From: Elephas maximus indicus
Lineage: Eukaryota; Chordata; Mammalia; Proboscidea; Elephantidae
NCBI RefSeq assembly: GCF_024166365.1
Contig: NC_064842.1
Coordinates: 24,027,001-24,091,000, forward strand
DNA length: 64,000 bases
Direction of reading: 5' to 3'
The notes beneath the pieces were generated by a model. That model had not been told where the DNA came from, made no database searches, and saw only the letters and a list, made by a program, of their open reading frames with translations. Positions within the stretch are counted from its first letter, which is position 1. Each line of letters opens with the position of its first letter. Position numbers and translations under genes: made by a program. Of the stretch, positions 33,846-44,130 are shown one piece after another.

Positions 33846-34477
33846 CCCCTGCTAGTTACAAAAAAAAAAATTTTTTTTTTGTAAGGTTAGGTTAAACCTA
33901 CTGCTTTGTTTGTTTTTTTTTTTTCCCAGAAAGCAATGCTGAGTGGCTGAGATAAACATATGGAAACCACTACAACCATATCCAACCATCAAATACAAAG
34001 TGGTGTCCATATTAAAGCAGCTAATTCTGCACTTTGATTCTGCACAGTAAAAATTTCTGCCTGAAAAGGTCAACAAAATCCAGGTGCTTCCTGAACAAGA
34101 CCCCTTTTGGAGCCCCAAATTTCAAATTTGGAAATACTTAGCAAATTAAAACAAAATGCAAATCCCAAATATACACTTTAAAAAAAAAAAAAAAAAACCT
34201 TCAACCTATTAAGGGTTCTATGTTCTTTCAGGACTCTAACCATCCCCCTCTATCACGTACTGTTCTCTCTGCTCTTGCCACGGAGATAGGTCACTGGGTC
34301 CCTGATGCCCCCACTGCACTGTCCTGTGGATCTGTATGCATTCTGGCATGCTGTAATGACCTCACGTATCCCTGTTAGTCAGTGAGCTGGGAAAGACTAA
34401 ACCATGATTTAATGATTTCTGTATCTAGCATATTGGGTAGCACAACCCAGCTATTACATATACATACATATATAGAC

Positions 34478-34675
34478 AAAATCCACTGCCGTGGAGTCGA
34501 TTCGGACTCAGCGACCCCATAGGACAGAGTAGAACTGCCCCATGGGGTTTCCAAGGCCGTATGCTTTATGGAAGCAGACTGGCACATCTTTCTCCTGCAG
34601 AGTGGCTGATGGGTTCAAATTACCAACCTTTCAGTTAGCAGCCAAGTGCTTAACCACTGTACCACCGGGGCTCCT
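34478..34675 (-). mobile_element. AfroSINE, long form
   Basis: Antisense: AATCCACTGCCGTGGAGTCG, GCTTTATGGAAGCAGACTGG, CAGTTAGCAGCCAAGTGCTT, GTACCACCGGGGCTCC. Flanked by TATATACATA-rich sequence on both sides. Confidence 0.92.
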
Positions 34676-35283
34676 TATATACATAGATAGATACCGAGTG
34701 CCGTCAAGTCAATATACAGACATACATAGAAATAAATATTTTTTAAATAAATGAATAAACTTCCAATGTTTTATGCTACTAGGAAAGCAATCATTAATAT
34801 AAATGAATGACAGTCTTAATTACAGTAAGTTTTTTCCATTTTTTTAAGAAAAAAATAACATGAAAATGATCGTTTACCTAAAGAGAAAATACATGATTTC
34901 TCACCAACGTTAAATTCACCAAAATCTCCTCAAGAACTTTGCAATCTTCTTCCATCAAAAACGGTCTTTCATTTTTTTTGCAATGTACCTAAGGTTCTTT
35001 CTAACTTAACCTATGCCCTGAAGAAGTTAAGGGTAGAAAAAACCCAGTGTAGGAGTGGGGAAAAAGAGAGCATGTGAAATGAACAGAACAGGCAGCTCTA
35101 AACTATGGGGGCAGAAGTGGTTCAGTGGTAGGATTCTCACCTTCTATGAAGGGAGCCCGTGTTTGATTCCTGGCCAATGCACGTCACGCACAGCCACCGC
35201 CCATCTGTCAGTGGAGGCTTGCATATTGCTGTGATGCTGAACAGGTTTCAGTGGAGCCTCCAGATTAAGACAGAAGAGGAAGA

Positions 35284-35603
35284 AAACCACACCCACTGCC
35301 ATCAAGTCAATTCCAACTCATAGCAACCCTATAAAACCCGAAGCCGAACCCACTCCATGGAGTTGATTCTGACTTACAGCGACCCCATAGGACCGAGTAG
35401 AACTGCCCCATAGAGTTTCCGAGGAGCGCCTGGTGGATTCAAACTGCTGACCTCTTGGTTAGCAGCTGTAGCACTTAACCACTACACCACCAGTGTTTCC
35501 AGCAGAGTAAAACTGCCCCAGAGAGTTTCCAAGGAGAGGCTGGTGCATTCAAACTGCTGACCTTTCAGTTAGCAGATGAGCTCTTAACCACTACACCACC
35601 AGG
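35284..35603 (-). mobile_element. AfroSINE (outer), interrupted
   Basis: Antisense: 35284..35332 (CACTGCCATCAAGTCAATTC, CATAGCAACCCTATA) resumes at 35501 (AGCAGAGTAAAACTGCCCCA) and ends CCACTACACCACCAGGGC. Hosts a second AfroSINE. Confidence 0.9.
35333..35500 (-). mobile_element. AfroSINE, short form (innermost)
   Basis: Antisense: CCCATAGAGTTTCCGAGGAG, CTGTAGCACTTAACCACTAC. Complete short-form copy inside the outer AfroSINE. Confidence 0.92.
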
Positions 35604-36887
35604 GCAGAAAGGCCTTCTGAAATACCAGCCCATGAAAAGCTATGGATCACAACACAACCAATCATGGGGATGGTGCAGGACTAGACAGTTTACTTCTGCT
35701 GTACAAGGGGACCAACACAACAGCAACAACACTCCTAAAAATAGAAGAGTTTATAAATGCAAAATAAGATAGCCCACAGATGAAAATGCAGTCAATAAAA
35801 ATAGCTACTATAACATAAACAATATTTAGCTAATAAGTAGTATTCATTGAAAACCTTCATCTAAGTAGTTTTATATATGAAACTATCAAACAGAACATAA
35901 GACTTTCAATTTATCACAAACCTACCATGAGCCAGACACAGTACTTAAATAAATTCCCATTTTCTCCCTACTCATTACATTCTTACACTCAATATCTCAT
36001 TCAATAGTTAAGGATAGAACTTTTAAGCAAACGTGAAACAAACTGCCACTTTATCAGTGGGCTCTTATGGCCTTGGGCCCTAAAAATCTATAAAGGAAGG
36101 ATAAACTTAACATTCAGTACAATAAACTGACCCTTGAGTTGTGCTTTGTGGTGACCTGTGGGAGAGTCCATAGCAAAAGCTAAGGAGAAGGACCAGTTGG
36201 ATCACGTGAGCTCTTGGCCTCACCTTGTAACTATCTCCAAGCAACATTCTGACTAAGTGGGGCATGAAACCAAATGAAAAGTATCCCTAATATTCCATTC
36301 CATTATTTATTAGCTTTCTAGTAGCATGAATCAAATTTGCTTACAACACCAAATAGGGGTGAGCAACTAAGTAGTCATACCAGACTGCAGCGTGATAGAC
36401 ACTACATATGCACATACATTTATCTATCACAGTCGTCAGCGATCGCCTTTGGATACTACTAGAATTATGTTTCTCCAACACTGAACCTTGTTAAAGGACC
36501 ATGAGCAATTTTGTTCTTTATAAGACTGTAGGGATATAGGGAGGAAAGAGAATAATGGCTTAGATAACAAGGAAATAAAGGGTTTTATCTGCTTGGGGCG
36601 GCCCTGGACATACAGAACAGCAGATACTCTAGAGAAATGGGCAGAGACCATCCCTTTCTAGTGATGGCTTTGGACAGACACGACTGACGTGTTCCCTTCA
36701 AGACCTTGTAAGAATGTATAAAACCAACAAGTATGCCCAAGGTACTTCACTGAGCAGGTGAGGAGTCCCAACGAAGAAATGATATGCTACAAGCCTTTCA
36801 GAGCCCGAGGCGGGCGGGTGACAGGGGAAGGTCGCTGATTGGCAGGCGACCGGCGACCTGGAGGCCGAGGCGGCGTGGCGCGCTCAC

Positions 36888-38460
36888 CTGTGAACACGTT
36901 CTGGAAGCCATCCGCGGCCGCCTGCGCCCCAGCCGACTTGCCGGCCACCGCGGGGGAAACCCGGCTGACGTCGTCGGCGGCCGCCCGGCGCTCCAGCAGG
37001 TCCGCAGAGCCTCCCACTCTGGGCTCGCGGGCGCCCAGCTCCTCCGTCCAGTCGGCCGAGCGGCTGAGGCCGCCCCCGAGGCCGCCGTCGGCCCGGTGCT
37101 TCTTGGCCGGGGCGGCCGCGGAGACGAGAGCCGATGTAGGCTTTCGGCTCAGGGAGGACTCCAGCCGCCTCTTGATCCTGGGGCTCTGGTTGGGGGACTG
37201 CGACGGAGAGTGATTGGGCGAGCTGAGCTGCCGGGTGGTGGTCTTGATGTAGCAGGGGGTGATGAGCGGGTAGGGCTTGAAGCAGCGCGGGCTCGGCGAG
37301 GGGCTGCCTGGGAGGGAGGCAGCCGCGGGCGCTCCGGGCCCTGCCGCCTCCTCCTCGGGCTCTCCTCCCAGCCTCTGCGGGGCCTCCCCGGGCCCCTGGC
37401 CCCAGTCCTCCCCCGGAGAGCCTCGGGGGGCATCCTCAAAGGCATCCTCCTCCCCTTCCTCATCCGTGTCCCCGGCCCCCAGCACCGGGGCTTCGGCCGC
37501 GCCCTCCCCCGGCCGGGTCTCGGGAAACGGGAAGGCAGTGGACGAGGGCGAGTCCGCGGCCGCCTGCTGGGCCGCCGGGAGGGAGGGGGCCTCCGAGTCG
37601 AGGCAGCCGCTGGGGGGCGGCGGGTGCTCGGGCACCCGGGGCTCCGCGGCCAGGCTCTCGGGCAGGTCGGAGAGCGCGGACAGAGCCTGCTCTGTGTCCG
37701 GACTGCCCGGGGCCTCCCCAGCCTCGCCGCTTGGCCCCAGCAGGAATCGGTCCAGGCCCAGAAAGGCCCCAGGCTGAAGGGGGGCGGCGGTGGGGGGCGC
37801 TGCAGGCTCCTCCGAGCCTTGGAGGAGCTGCTGCTGCTGCTGCTGTTGCTGCAGGCGAATCGCCTGCTGGATGTCTGAGAGCAAATCCTCTTGCTCGGTA
37901 GCCGAGTGAAAGCTATAGATGTCCGTGTCCGAACCCGAACTGGTCCTTTGTCCATCCTGCGCCCCTGCCGCAGTTTCCAAATCCTCAGTGACCGCCCGGA
38001 GCCCGACCCCAGCCTCGGCCGGCCCAGGACCACCTGGACGGGTCACCTCAAAAGGGTCTGCGCACTCGGTATCCGACAGGCCCGTTTCATCAGCCGAGAG
38101 GCTGAGGTCCGGGGTTTTGGTGGCCAGGGAGTGAGCGCTGTCCAGCTCCCCGGTCTGCAGGGCCTGGGAGTCCAGCACATCCTCGCGGGAGCCGCCGGCG
38201 CCTTTCGCCTTGGACAGGTTCTTCCTGATTCGCAGGTTGGAAAACACCGAGGCTCTGGAGTCCGACTTGCTCTTCTTCTTGCCGGGCTCCCCGCTGGCGC
38301 CCCCTCCCCCTTTGCCATGTTTGCCCAGCGCCTTCTTGCCCCCGCTTCCCTTCTTTGTGGCTTCCACATCTCTGGGCCCAACAGCATCCTCGGCGCCACC
38401 GCCGCCTTCGTACGAGCCATCACCTGCGCTCCTCTTCAGCTTCCCATCCTGGTTCCCCAT
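36888..38460 (-). CDS. FMN2: FMN2 (formin-2) coding exon 1
   Basis: Encodes residues 1-524 and the first base of codon 525 of formin-2, an actin nucleator of the formin family. Known family roles are building the cytoplasmic actin mesh that positions the meiotic spindle in oocytes (with Spire proteins) and actin dynamics in neurons. The ATG at 38460..38458 has a strong context (A at -3, G at +4) and opens [14 protein letters not shown], the start I recall for human FMN2. This is the regulatory N-terminal half: Gly/Lys-rich basic region (about 38-84, with [20 protein letters not shown]), acidic/Ser stretch (about 92-200), eight glutamines (204-211), low-complexity Pro/Ala/Glu region (about 215-390), and a Ser-Pro patch with RIKRR and KKHR (about 392-455). 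FH1 and FH2 are outside the window. The exon ends NVFT plus G at a donor reading CAG|GTGAGC on the minus strand. The frame is intact throughout. Very GC-rich, unlike its surroundings. Confidence 0.97.
37828..37851 (-). repeat. FMN2: CAG repeat coding for polyglutamine in FMN2
   Basis: Eight glutamine codons (residues 204-211), all CAG except one CAA as the second codon in coding order. They are preceded by Leu and followed by LeuLeuGln. Short trinucleotide tracts like this vary in length between species and individuals. Confidence 0.9.
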
Positions 38461-38910
38461 GTTGCCGACCCGCAGCTGCGCCGCGCCTCCGGCAGTCAGG
38501 CCATGCCGGCCGTCCTCAGCCCCCGGCCCGGCCTGGGGGAGGCTCCCAGGCAGGTCAGGACGCGCTGCGAGCCTTGGCGAGCGGAGGCCGACGCGCGCCC
38601 AGCTGACCTGGTTCGCAGCTGCAGCGGCCGCCGCTTCGCATAATGCGCGGCGGCTCCCGTGGCTGCCGGTGCTGCTGAGGCTGCGGCTGCCGCCCGGGGC
38701 CGGCGTGGCGCGAACGTGCTCAGTGCAGCGCGCGGCGCCGCGGACGCCTCCCGCCAATGGCTGCGCCCGACGCAGAGGCGGCCCCGGCCTGGCTCCCCGC
38801 GGGGCGCCACCGCCCCCTCCGCCTCCGCGCGGCTCCTCGGGAAAAGCGGGCGAGAAAAAGGTTTCCTCTATCTTGGGGACATTAATCTCCACCGTGTGAA
38901 TCGAATGCAT
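38461..38910 (-). other. In-frame open region upstream of the FMN2 ATG
   Basis: The FMN2 reading frame has no stop for 150 codons upstream of the MGNQDGK start, back to another ATG at 38910 ([11 protein letters not shown]). The composition is Gly/Ala/Pro/Arg-rich, as expected for untranslated CpG-island DNA. The downstream ATG has a strong context and matches the family start. I therefore treat this as 5' leader, with an N-terminal extension as a weak alternative. Confidence 0.4.
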
Positions 38911-39010
38911 TGTCCCCGGCCGAAGGGCTCGTCAGCTGGGAGATGCACACAACCTCAAAGCTCTCGGACCTGCCACGAGAAAAGTTAAACAAAAAAGAAG
39001 AAAAATTTAA
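38461..39010 (-). promoter_or_regulatory. FMN2: FMN2 5' leader and presumed promoter
   Basis: Sequence immediately upstream of the FMN2 start codon. An inverted CCAAT box is at 38754..38758 (CCAAT on the plus strand) and a GA/GC-rich Sp/KLF-like run (GGAGGCGGAGGGGG on the minus strand) is near 38812..38826. A TTTAAA stretch at about 39006..39011 lies just outside the CpG island, but I cannot show that it works as a TATA box. The transcription start cannot be fixed from sequence alone. Several upstream ATGs exist if transcription starts far to the right. Confidence 0.6.
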
Positions 39011-40480
39011 AGAAGGATATACTGAAGCCAAATTCTAGTTTATAGGTGCCATAATATCACGGACACACACAAACACGAATCTGCCTGCAGAAGCATAGCT
39101 CTGCATTAGATATTTGTTGGAAGAATGGATTGCTGTTTATTTATTAATTGAACAATCTCCTTGAACACTGTTCAGGTGCTGGAGCAAACGGGTTAAGAGA
39201 GGTTACTACATAGTGCTCCTTTTTTTTAGACCTTGCGTTTTCAAAACTTCGTTTGTCAAACTTTTTTTGACAGAAAAAGGTTGAGGGAAGTAGAAAATAC
39301 TACATTAGAGTTGATTAAAATGCTAATCTCCGAAATTCAATGTGTTTACCATATAAATCAAACAGCATTTGTATTCAAAAAGGATGCATATACTATAACT
39401 CCCAGGAGGTCAAACTCATCAATATTAAACATGTCACTATTGTTGCCGTTTATAAAAAGAAAAAAGACAAAAAGGAAACACCCTTGGCACAAACACAGGA
39501 AATCAGAGTTGTAGACTACCACTTTCCCAAGAAAACCCTTAGAGGCAAACTTTGTCCTTAGCTTCATTATAAATTATAAGTTGGCAGCAGTTTACTACAG
39601 AGGAGTTTCCTTAACATTCTGGCTTCAATATCACCATAAACACTTTTCCTCATAGTAAATTGTGTCATTATTTTAATTGCTAATAAAACATTGTTACATT
39701 TAAAAAGTATTTTTCACACATTATTGGTATGGTGGCCTTAATCAATAAGAGTGACAAGTGTTTAAATTAGGAATTCATTGTTAACCACTTTGGTAATATG
39801 AATAGCTATCCGGCATGTTAACATTTTTAAAGTAACCTCAAGAGGAAAAACTATATTATATGATGCAACATAATTGCAGAAAGCAAATGCCTGGTGTTCC
39901 TTTGCATGTTGTGAACCCACTTTTTAAATCTCCCTCCTTAACCAACTTTGTTTAAAAGAGAAAAAAATAGTTCCTGTAAGTCTTTGAAGTAAAAGTATTA
40001 TGTAGCCACATTTTACTAGCCTTTTTTTTTTTCAAACTATGTTCTTAAAAATAGATAACTTAAGAGCAGGTGGCCCTTTCGAGTAAACTGTTTGGAGAAA
40101 TCAACTTTAATAACTTTGCCAGGATAATATCACAGGTTCTGAGGGGTCCCGGAGTACTTGAAAAGCCTTTGTTTCACCTCTTTCACAGACTCCTCTCTTC
40201 TTTCTTCTAGAATCTAAGCTCCTCAAAGGGCATAATTTGCCTGCAGCTACTAGAATTTTCTGCTTCTTTGAGCATTGATGTATTTTTAATCTTGATCTTT
40301 GCTCTTTCTTTAAACATCTTTGATCCTGAACTATTTGTTCCGTTCCTATTTTATTCTGTAATATACTGTAGAAGCTCAGAAGGCGAAATAAGAGAGGGAG
40401 AGGGAGGGAGAGAATGGTTGATTTTTTCAGATCTTTTGAATGTGAACAATAGGTGACGGTTGTGTAGCAGGCCACAGTTT
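38931..40480. other. Repeat-poor 5' flank of FMN2
   Basis: About 1.55 kb of AT-rich sequence in which I recognise no SINE, LINE or DNA transposon, unlike nearly every other 1.5-kb stretch here. It could hold upstream regulatory sequence. Sequence alone does not identify any particular element. Confidence 0.4.
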
Positions 40481-40484
40481 ACAA

Positions 40485-40586
40485 AGCTCTGCCACATCTT
40501 TCTCCTACAGAGCTGTTGGTGTATTCAAACCACCGACCTTTCGGTTAACAGCCAAACGCTTAACCGCTGCACCACCAGGGGTCCTT
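40485..40586 (-). mobile_element. AfroSINE 5' half
   Basis: Antisense head and middle only: CTCTGCCACATCTTTCTCCT, CGGTTAACAGCCAAACGCTT, CACCAGGGGTCC. The 3' half is absent. Confidence 0.88.
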
Positions 40587-40629
40587 GATATCTAATGTAG
40601 ATCAGTACTACCAACTCAATTTAATTAAT

Positions 40630-40750
40630 GAATGAATGCAGTCTCAGGGAGGCTGAGATTTGTCAAAGGTCACATAGTCGCAGAGGCACTGCTTGAACCT
40701 ACAGATTTAGATCCCAAATTCTTTCTAACAAGCAACACTACATAGTTTAT
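40630..40750 (+). mobile_element. MIR fragment
   Basis: TTTGTCAAAGGTCACATAGT and GCAGAGGCACTGCTTGAACC fit the MIR 3' half. Confidence 0.55.
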
Positions 40751-41289
40751 CCCTTGGGGGACTAGTGAGGGAGGGCATCATGAAGACAAACCACAAATGT
40801 TGCCAAAGCATTACTTGGTATTTAGTAGATCTTTGATAATCCCAAAGCATTCCTTGATACTTAGTAGGTGTTTGTCCCAAAGATGCCTGGGACATGGCCT
40901 AAGCTTAACTCCATTTAATCAAGAAGGAATATCACATCTGTGGTTGCAAAATACATTTAGCAAATAATTAGAGTCCCTACTTCGTGTCTGGCCACATATT
41001 AGGTGCTGGAAGCAGAAGAGAAATAGGCAAATAAGACCAGCCTTTACCTTCAATGATCTAGGCTAGTGTAATTGTTAGTAAAGTTTTCAGTATTAGCTTC
41101 CCCCCTAAAAAAAAAAAAACTGTATATTAAAAAAAAAAAGTGATACTACCCATTTTCTAGCAGAGAAAACTGGATATGGATTTAAAAAAAAAAATGAAGG
41201 TACGTTGGAAAACAGTAAACAACTACCCAACTAGTGAACTCCAATTCCTAAAATGCAGGGGTAAGTGTACCGATCTCTGCAATTTACTC

Positions 41290-41460
41290 TAAAATGGTTC
41301 AAAAAATCAGATGCATTAATAAATGGGTAGATATGATAAAACACGGATAGGGAAATGTTAATTATATAATCCAGGTGGTGGGTATATGGACGTACACTGT
41401 AAAATTCTTTCAACTTTTCTCTATGCTTGAAATTTTTCTTACCAAAATGTTACAGGAAAA
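41290..41460 (+). mobile_element. L1M 3' end
   Basis: CCAGGTGGTGGGTATATGGA, AATTCTTTCAACTTTTCTCT and GAAATTTTTCTTACC are the classic L1M tail. A-rich runs lie just left, at 41107..41200. Confidence 0.65.
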
Positions 41461-41749
41461 AAGTGAGTTGATGTGCAAATTTCTCAGCCTTTTTTTTGAA
41501 ATTAAAATCATGTAATGGTTGGTTGACAGTGATTCTAAACTAAATGGTTCATTTTTAAACGGGTCTTGCAACTTGTTGACCTATTCTTAAAGGCCCAGAG
41601 AGCATGTTTAAACTCTCCTCTGAACTCTCCTTCTTACCTGGATTTTCACTTAGTAGTATGGCAGACACTAGGCTCTGAAGACAAGGTAGATGCTTCTTGA
41701 AATGCCTTCTTCTACTCTCTTCTCTTTTCCCTACCTGTGTGCCTGAAAT

Positions 41750-41900
41750 GGAGCCCTAGTGGTACGGTGATTAAGTGCTCAGCTGCTAACCAAAAGGTCG
41801 AAAGTTCGAATTCATCAGCTGCACCTTGGAACCCCTATGCGGCAGTTCTACTCTGTCCTATAGGGTGGCTATGAGTCGGAAACGGCAATAGGTTTTTTGT
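41750..41900 (+). mobile_element. AfroSINE, short form
   Basis: Sense: GGAGCCCTAGTGGTACGGTG, CAGCTGCACCTTGGAACCCC, TATAGGGTGGCTATGAGTCG. The end is shortened. Confidence 0.9.
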
Positions 41901-42371
41901 CTGAATTACATGTCATTTCTTTTTCTCTTCTTTAGTTCTCCTCCACCTCCATCACACTCTTAAATGACTATAAACATGGTAAAGAGCTTTTGATACATTT
42001 TTTTTTTTAATTTCTCTGTTTAACTTTGGTGAAATGTTTGATAATCTTTAACAGAACTATTGGGTTGCATTTCTTTAGCAGGTGAATGGTCTTCCCTTAA
42101 AAAAAAAGAGTTTTTCTGCTCTGGCGTCGACCACTAAGTTGTCGATCTCCAAGCCCATCTTTCAGTACTGACTTCACTCCTACACTCCAGGCACCTGAAC
42201 CCACTTCCTAGGGAAGGCTTCTACCTCCATGTCTCCACTGCTTACCTGTTCCTTCTTTATTTTTGCTTTCAGTAAAAACACCACAGTCCCTCCAGTTGCT
42301 CAGACCAGAGGTTTTGCTGCCTCCTTCCTCTTCCTCAGCCTCCACAACCTACCAGTCACAGAAAAAAAAAA

Positions 42372-42555
42372 AAAAAAACAATGCTATTTGGATTCATGGC
42401 GAGCTCATGTGTTACCTATAGGGCTTTCTTGGCTATAAATCTTTACAGAAGCGGTTTTCCAGGCCTTCCTGTCACAGCACTGCTGGGTGGGTTTGAACAG
42501 CCAACCCATAGGTTAGTGGTTGAGTGCAAACCGTTTGTGCCACCCAAAGACCCAC
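42372..42555 (-). mobile_element. AfroSINE, old long form
   Basis: Antisense: TATAGGGCTTTCTTGGCTAT, AATCTTTACAGAAGCGG, TGGGTGGGTTTGAACAGCCA, and a decayed head. Follows a poly(A) run at 42361..42378. Confidence 0.8.
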
Positions 42556-42717
42556 TAGTCATAGACTTGTCTGTTCTTACAGTAAATGTCTCTTAAATCC
42601 ATTCACGTTTCCCAACCCAACTGCCACTTCCATCATTCAGGCAAACATTATCTATTGACTCTCTTTCATCCTTACCCCCCCCGCCCCCGCCAACTACCAC
42701 CTGTCCGCTCCCTTTAT

Positions 42718-43112
42718 CATTACTGTTTCTAACCACCAAAACCAAAACCAAACCCATTGCTGTCGAGTCGATTCCGACTATCAGCGACCCTACAGGACAG
42801 AGTAGAACTATTCCAAGGCTACCAAAGAGCAGCTGGTAGATCCAAACTGTTGACCTTTTGGTTAGCAGCCATAGCTCTTAACCACTGTGCCACCAGTGTT
42901 CCTAACCAGGGATGACTTTTCTCCCCAGGAGACATTTGGCAATGTCTGAAGACATTTTTGGTTATCACAATGGGGAAGGAGATGATACTGGGGTCTTATG
43001 GGTAGAGGCCAGGGATGCTGTTAAACATCCTACAATGGATAGGGCGGGACCCCACAACAAAGAACTGTCGAGCCTCAAGAGTCAATAATGCTGTGGCTGA
43101 GAAACCCTGCTT
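42718..43112. mobile_element. MER20 split near its end by an AfroSINE
   Basis: MER20 sequence: GACATTTGGCAATGTCTGAA, AGACATTTTTGGTTATCACA, GTAGAGGCCAGGGATGCTGT, ending GGCTGAGAAACCCTG. Its left terminus (about 42718..42736) is separated from the rest by an AfroSINE at 42737..42898. Confidence 0.8.
42737..42898 (-). mobile_element. AfroSINE, short form
   Basis: Antisense: ATTGCTGTCGAGTCGATTCC, CAGGACAGAGTAGAACTATT, CATAGCTCTTAACCACTGTG. TTYCTAACCA appears on both sides (42728..42736 and 42898..42907) as the likely target duplication, inside MER20. Confidence 0.9.
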
Positions 43113-44130
43113 TATCATGAAGCATCTCACGGAGTTGACAGTAAATGCTTGTTGAATAAGTGAAAGAATAAAGAAATCAAAATTATATTTCTCAGCTCAA
43201 CAACCTGAATTAGAACTTGAAGGCAGAACATAACTAGACAAGTAAGATTTTAAACACTGTTATCTACAGGACCAAATATCTTAAATGGGGAATTAGCTCT
43301 TCTCTGAGATGGTTGTAGTTTCATGAAATTATGCAATCTGTATAAATATACCAATTCCCCACACACTTGAAAATATTACGAAAAGCTCTTAGAAGAAATT
43401 TTCTGGTAACAAGGACAGGATTTCCAGAGCTCTTTTTACAGGGCTGATTATTTGCACCACAAACAAGTAGTTAAGTTGCTTTCCATTTTTACCACCATCA
43501 TTCGTTTTATCATCAATGCCGCACTTGGAAATAAAATGTTTACAACACAGAGAAATGTAAAATACTACTTTCCCCCAAGCAGTATCAAATGTACTAAAAC
43601 ATGCTTCTATATGAGGGGAGTTACCATGCAAATACATAGGCATATTTCTCTCTAGGTTGCATATGTTCCTCCCTGCCACAAATGGAGTAAGTGCCCATGT
43701 CCCCTAACCTCTGGAAAATTCCTTAGCTTCCTCTGAGAAAACTTCCCCTTTACATATGTAGGTACATTTTAGCTCTCAACATGTATTAGCCAAAAAAAGG
43801 ATTTTGGATTATTTGTACCTGAGAAAAAACACAAGAAATGAGACCATTTGTGTCATTCTTACTTCACAGGCAATCTCTCACAAAGCTAACGTGTTCTGGT
43901 GTTGAATATCTAGACATGCCCTTGTAAACAAAGTTGTCATTTCTAACCAAAAGGAGTGATTTTATGGACTCATGAGTGAATTGTCGCAACCATTCAGAAT
44001 TACCTATACAAGGCCACTGACGGTGACTCAGCCTGTTATGCACCTTGCTCAATGCCAAGAAGCAATAAAATGGGTTCTAAAGACAGAGCCAGTGAGAAAT
44101 TAAGGTTGAGGAAGCCAATTCATGGCCTTA

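Larger units (their letters stand above)
35108..35735 (+). mobile_element. tRNA-Gly-headed SINE hosting nested AfroSINEs
   Basis: The head is well preserved: GTGGTTCAGTGGTAGGATTC and GTTTGATTCCTGGCCAATGC, matching tRNA-Gly(GCC) including its B box and 3' stem. The left part runs to about 35283 and the element resumes at about 35604 (GCAGAAAGGCCTTCTGAAAT), ending AACACAACAGCAACAACA. The gap is two AfroSINEs, one inside the other. Confidence 0.9.
3381..36887 (-). other. FMN2: FMN2 intron 1 (33,507 bp)
   Basis: Bounded by the GT of the exon 1 donor (36887..36886) and the AG of the exon 2 acceptor (3382..3381). No additional FMN2-like exon is visible in it. Most of the length is old and middle-aged repeats, listed separately. 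Stretches with nothing I can name are 3381..4087, 6501..6960, 8800..9310, 11480..12570, 18 kb-type 5' UTR sequence of the HAL1-like element aside, 23842..24430, 28190..28800, 29035..29600, 30080..30510 and 35735..36880. Confidence 0.93.
36780..38930. promoter_or_regulatory. FMN2: CpG island over FMN2 exon 1 and its leader
   Basis: Dense CpG dinucleotides and very high GC run through this interval, with an abrupt change to AT-rich DNA on both sides. It covers the coding part of exon 1 and about 450 bp of 5' leader. CpG islands of this kind mark promoters of developmentally and neuronally expressed vertebrate genes. The high GC also produces several long overlapping open frames on both strands, which I do not regard as genes. 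Confidence 0.9.

Noticed and set aside
35108-35185. A functional tRNA-Gly gene
   Set aside because: The head resembles tRNA-Gly(GCC) but has substitutions in the stems and is continuous with the SINE body.
36784-37878. 364-codon plus-strand open frame opposite FMN2 exon 1
   Set aside because: It is the reverse complement of a GC-rich coding exon in a CpG island. The low-complexity Arg/Gly/Leu-rich translation has no domain, and the minus strand is clearly the coding one.
37149-38033. 294-codon minus-strand frame overlapping FMN2 exon 1 in another register
   Set aside because: Arg/Pro/Ser-rich shadow of the FMN2 frame. Only the MGNQDGK frame matches a known protein and ends at a proper splice donor.
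37891-38899. Several plus-strand frames of 70-250 codons upstream and over exon 1, suggesting a divergent or antisense gene
   Set aside because: All are explained by lack of stops in GC-rich DNA. No splice-site logic or recognisable domain.
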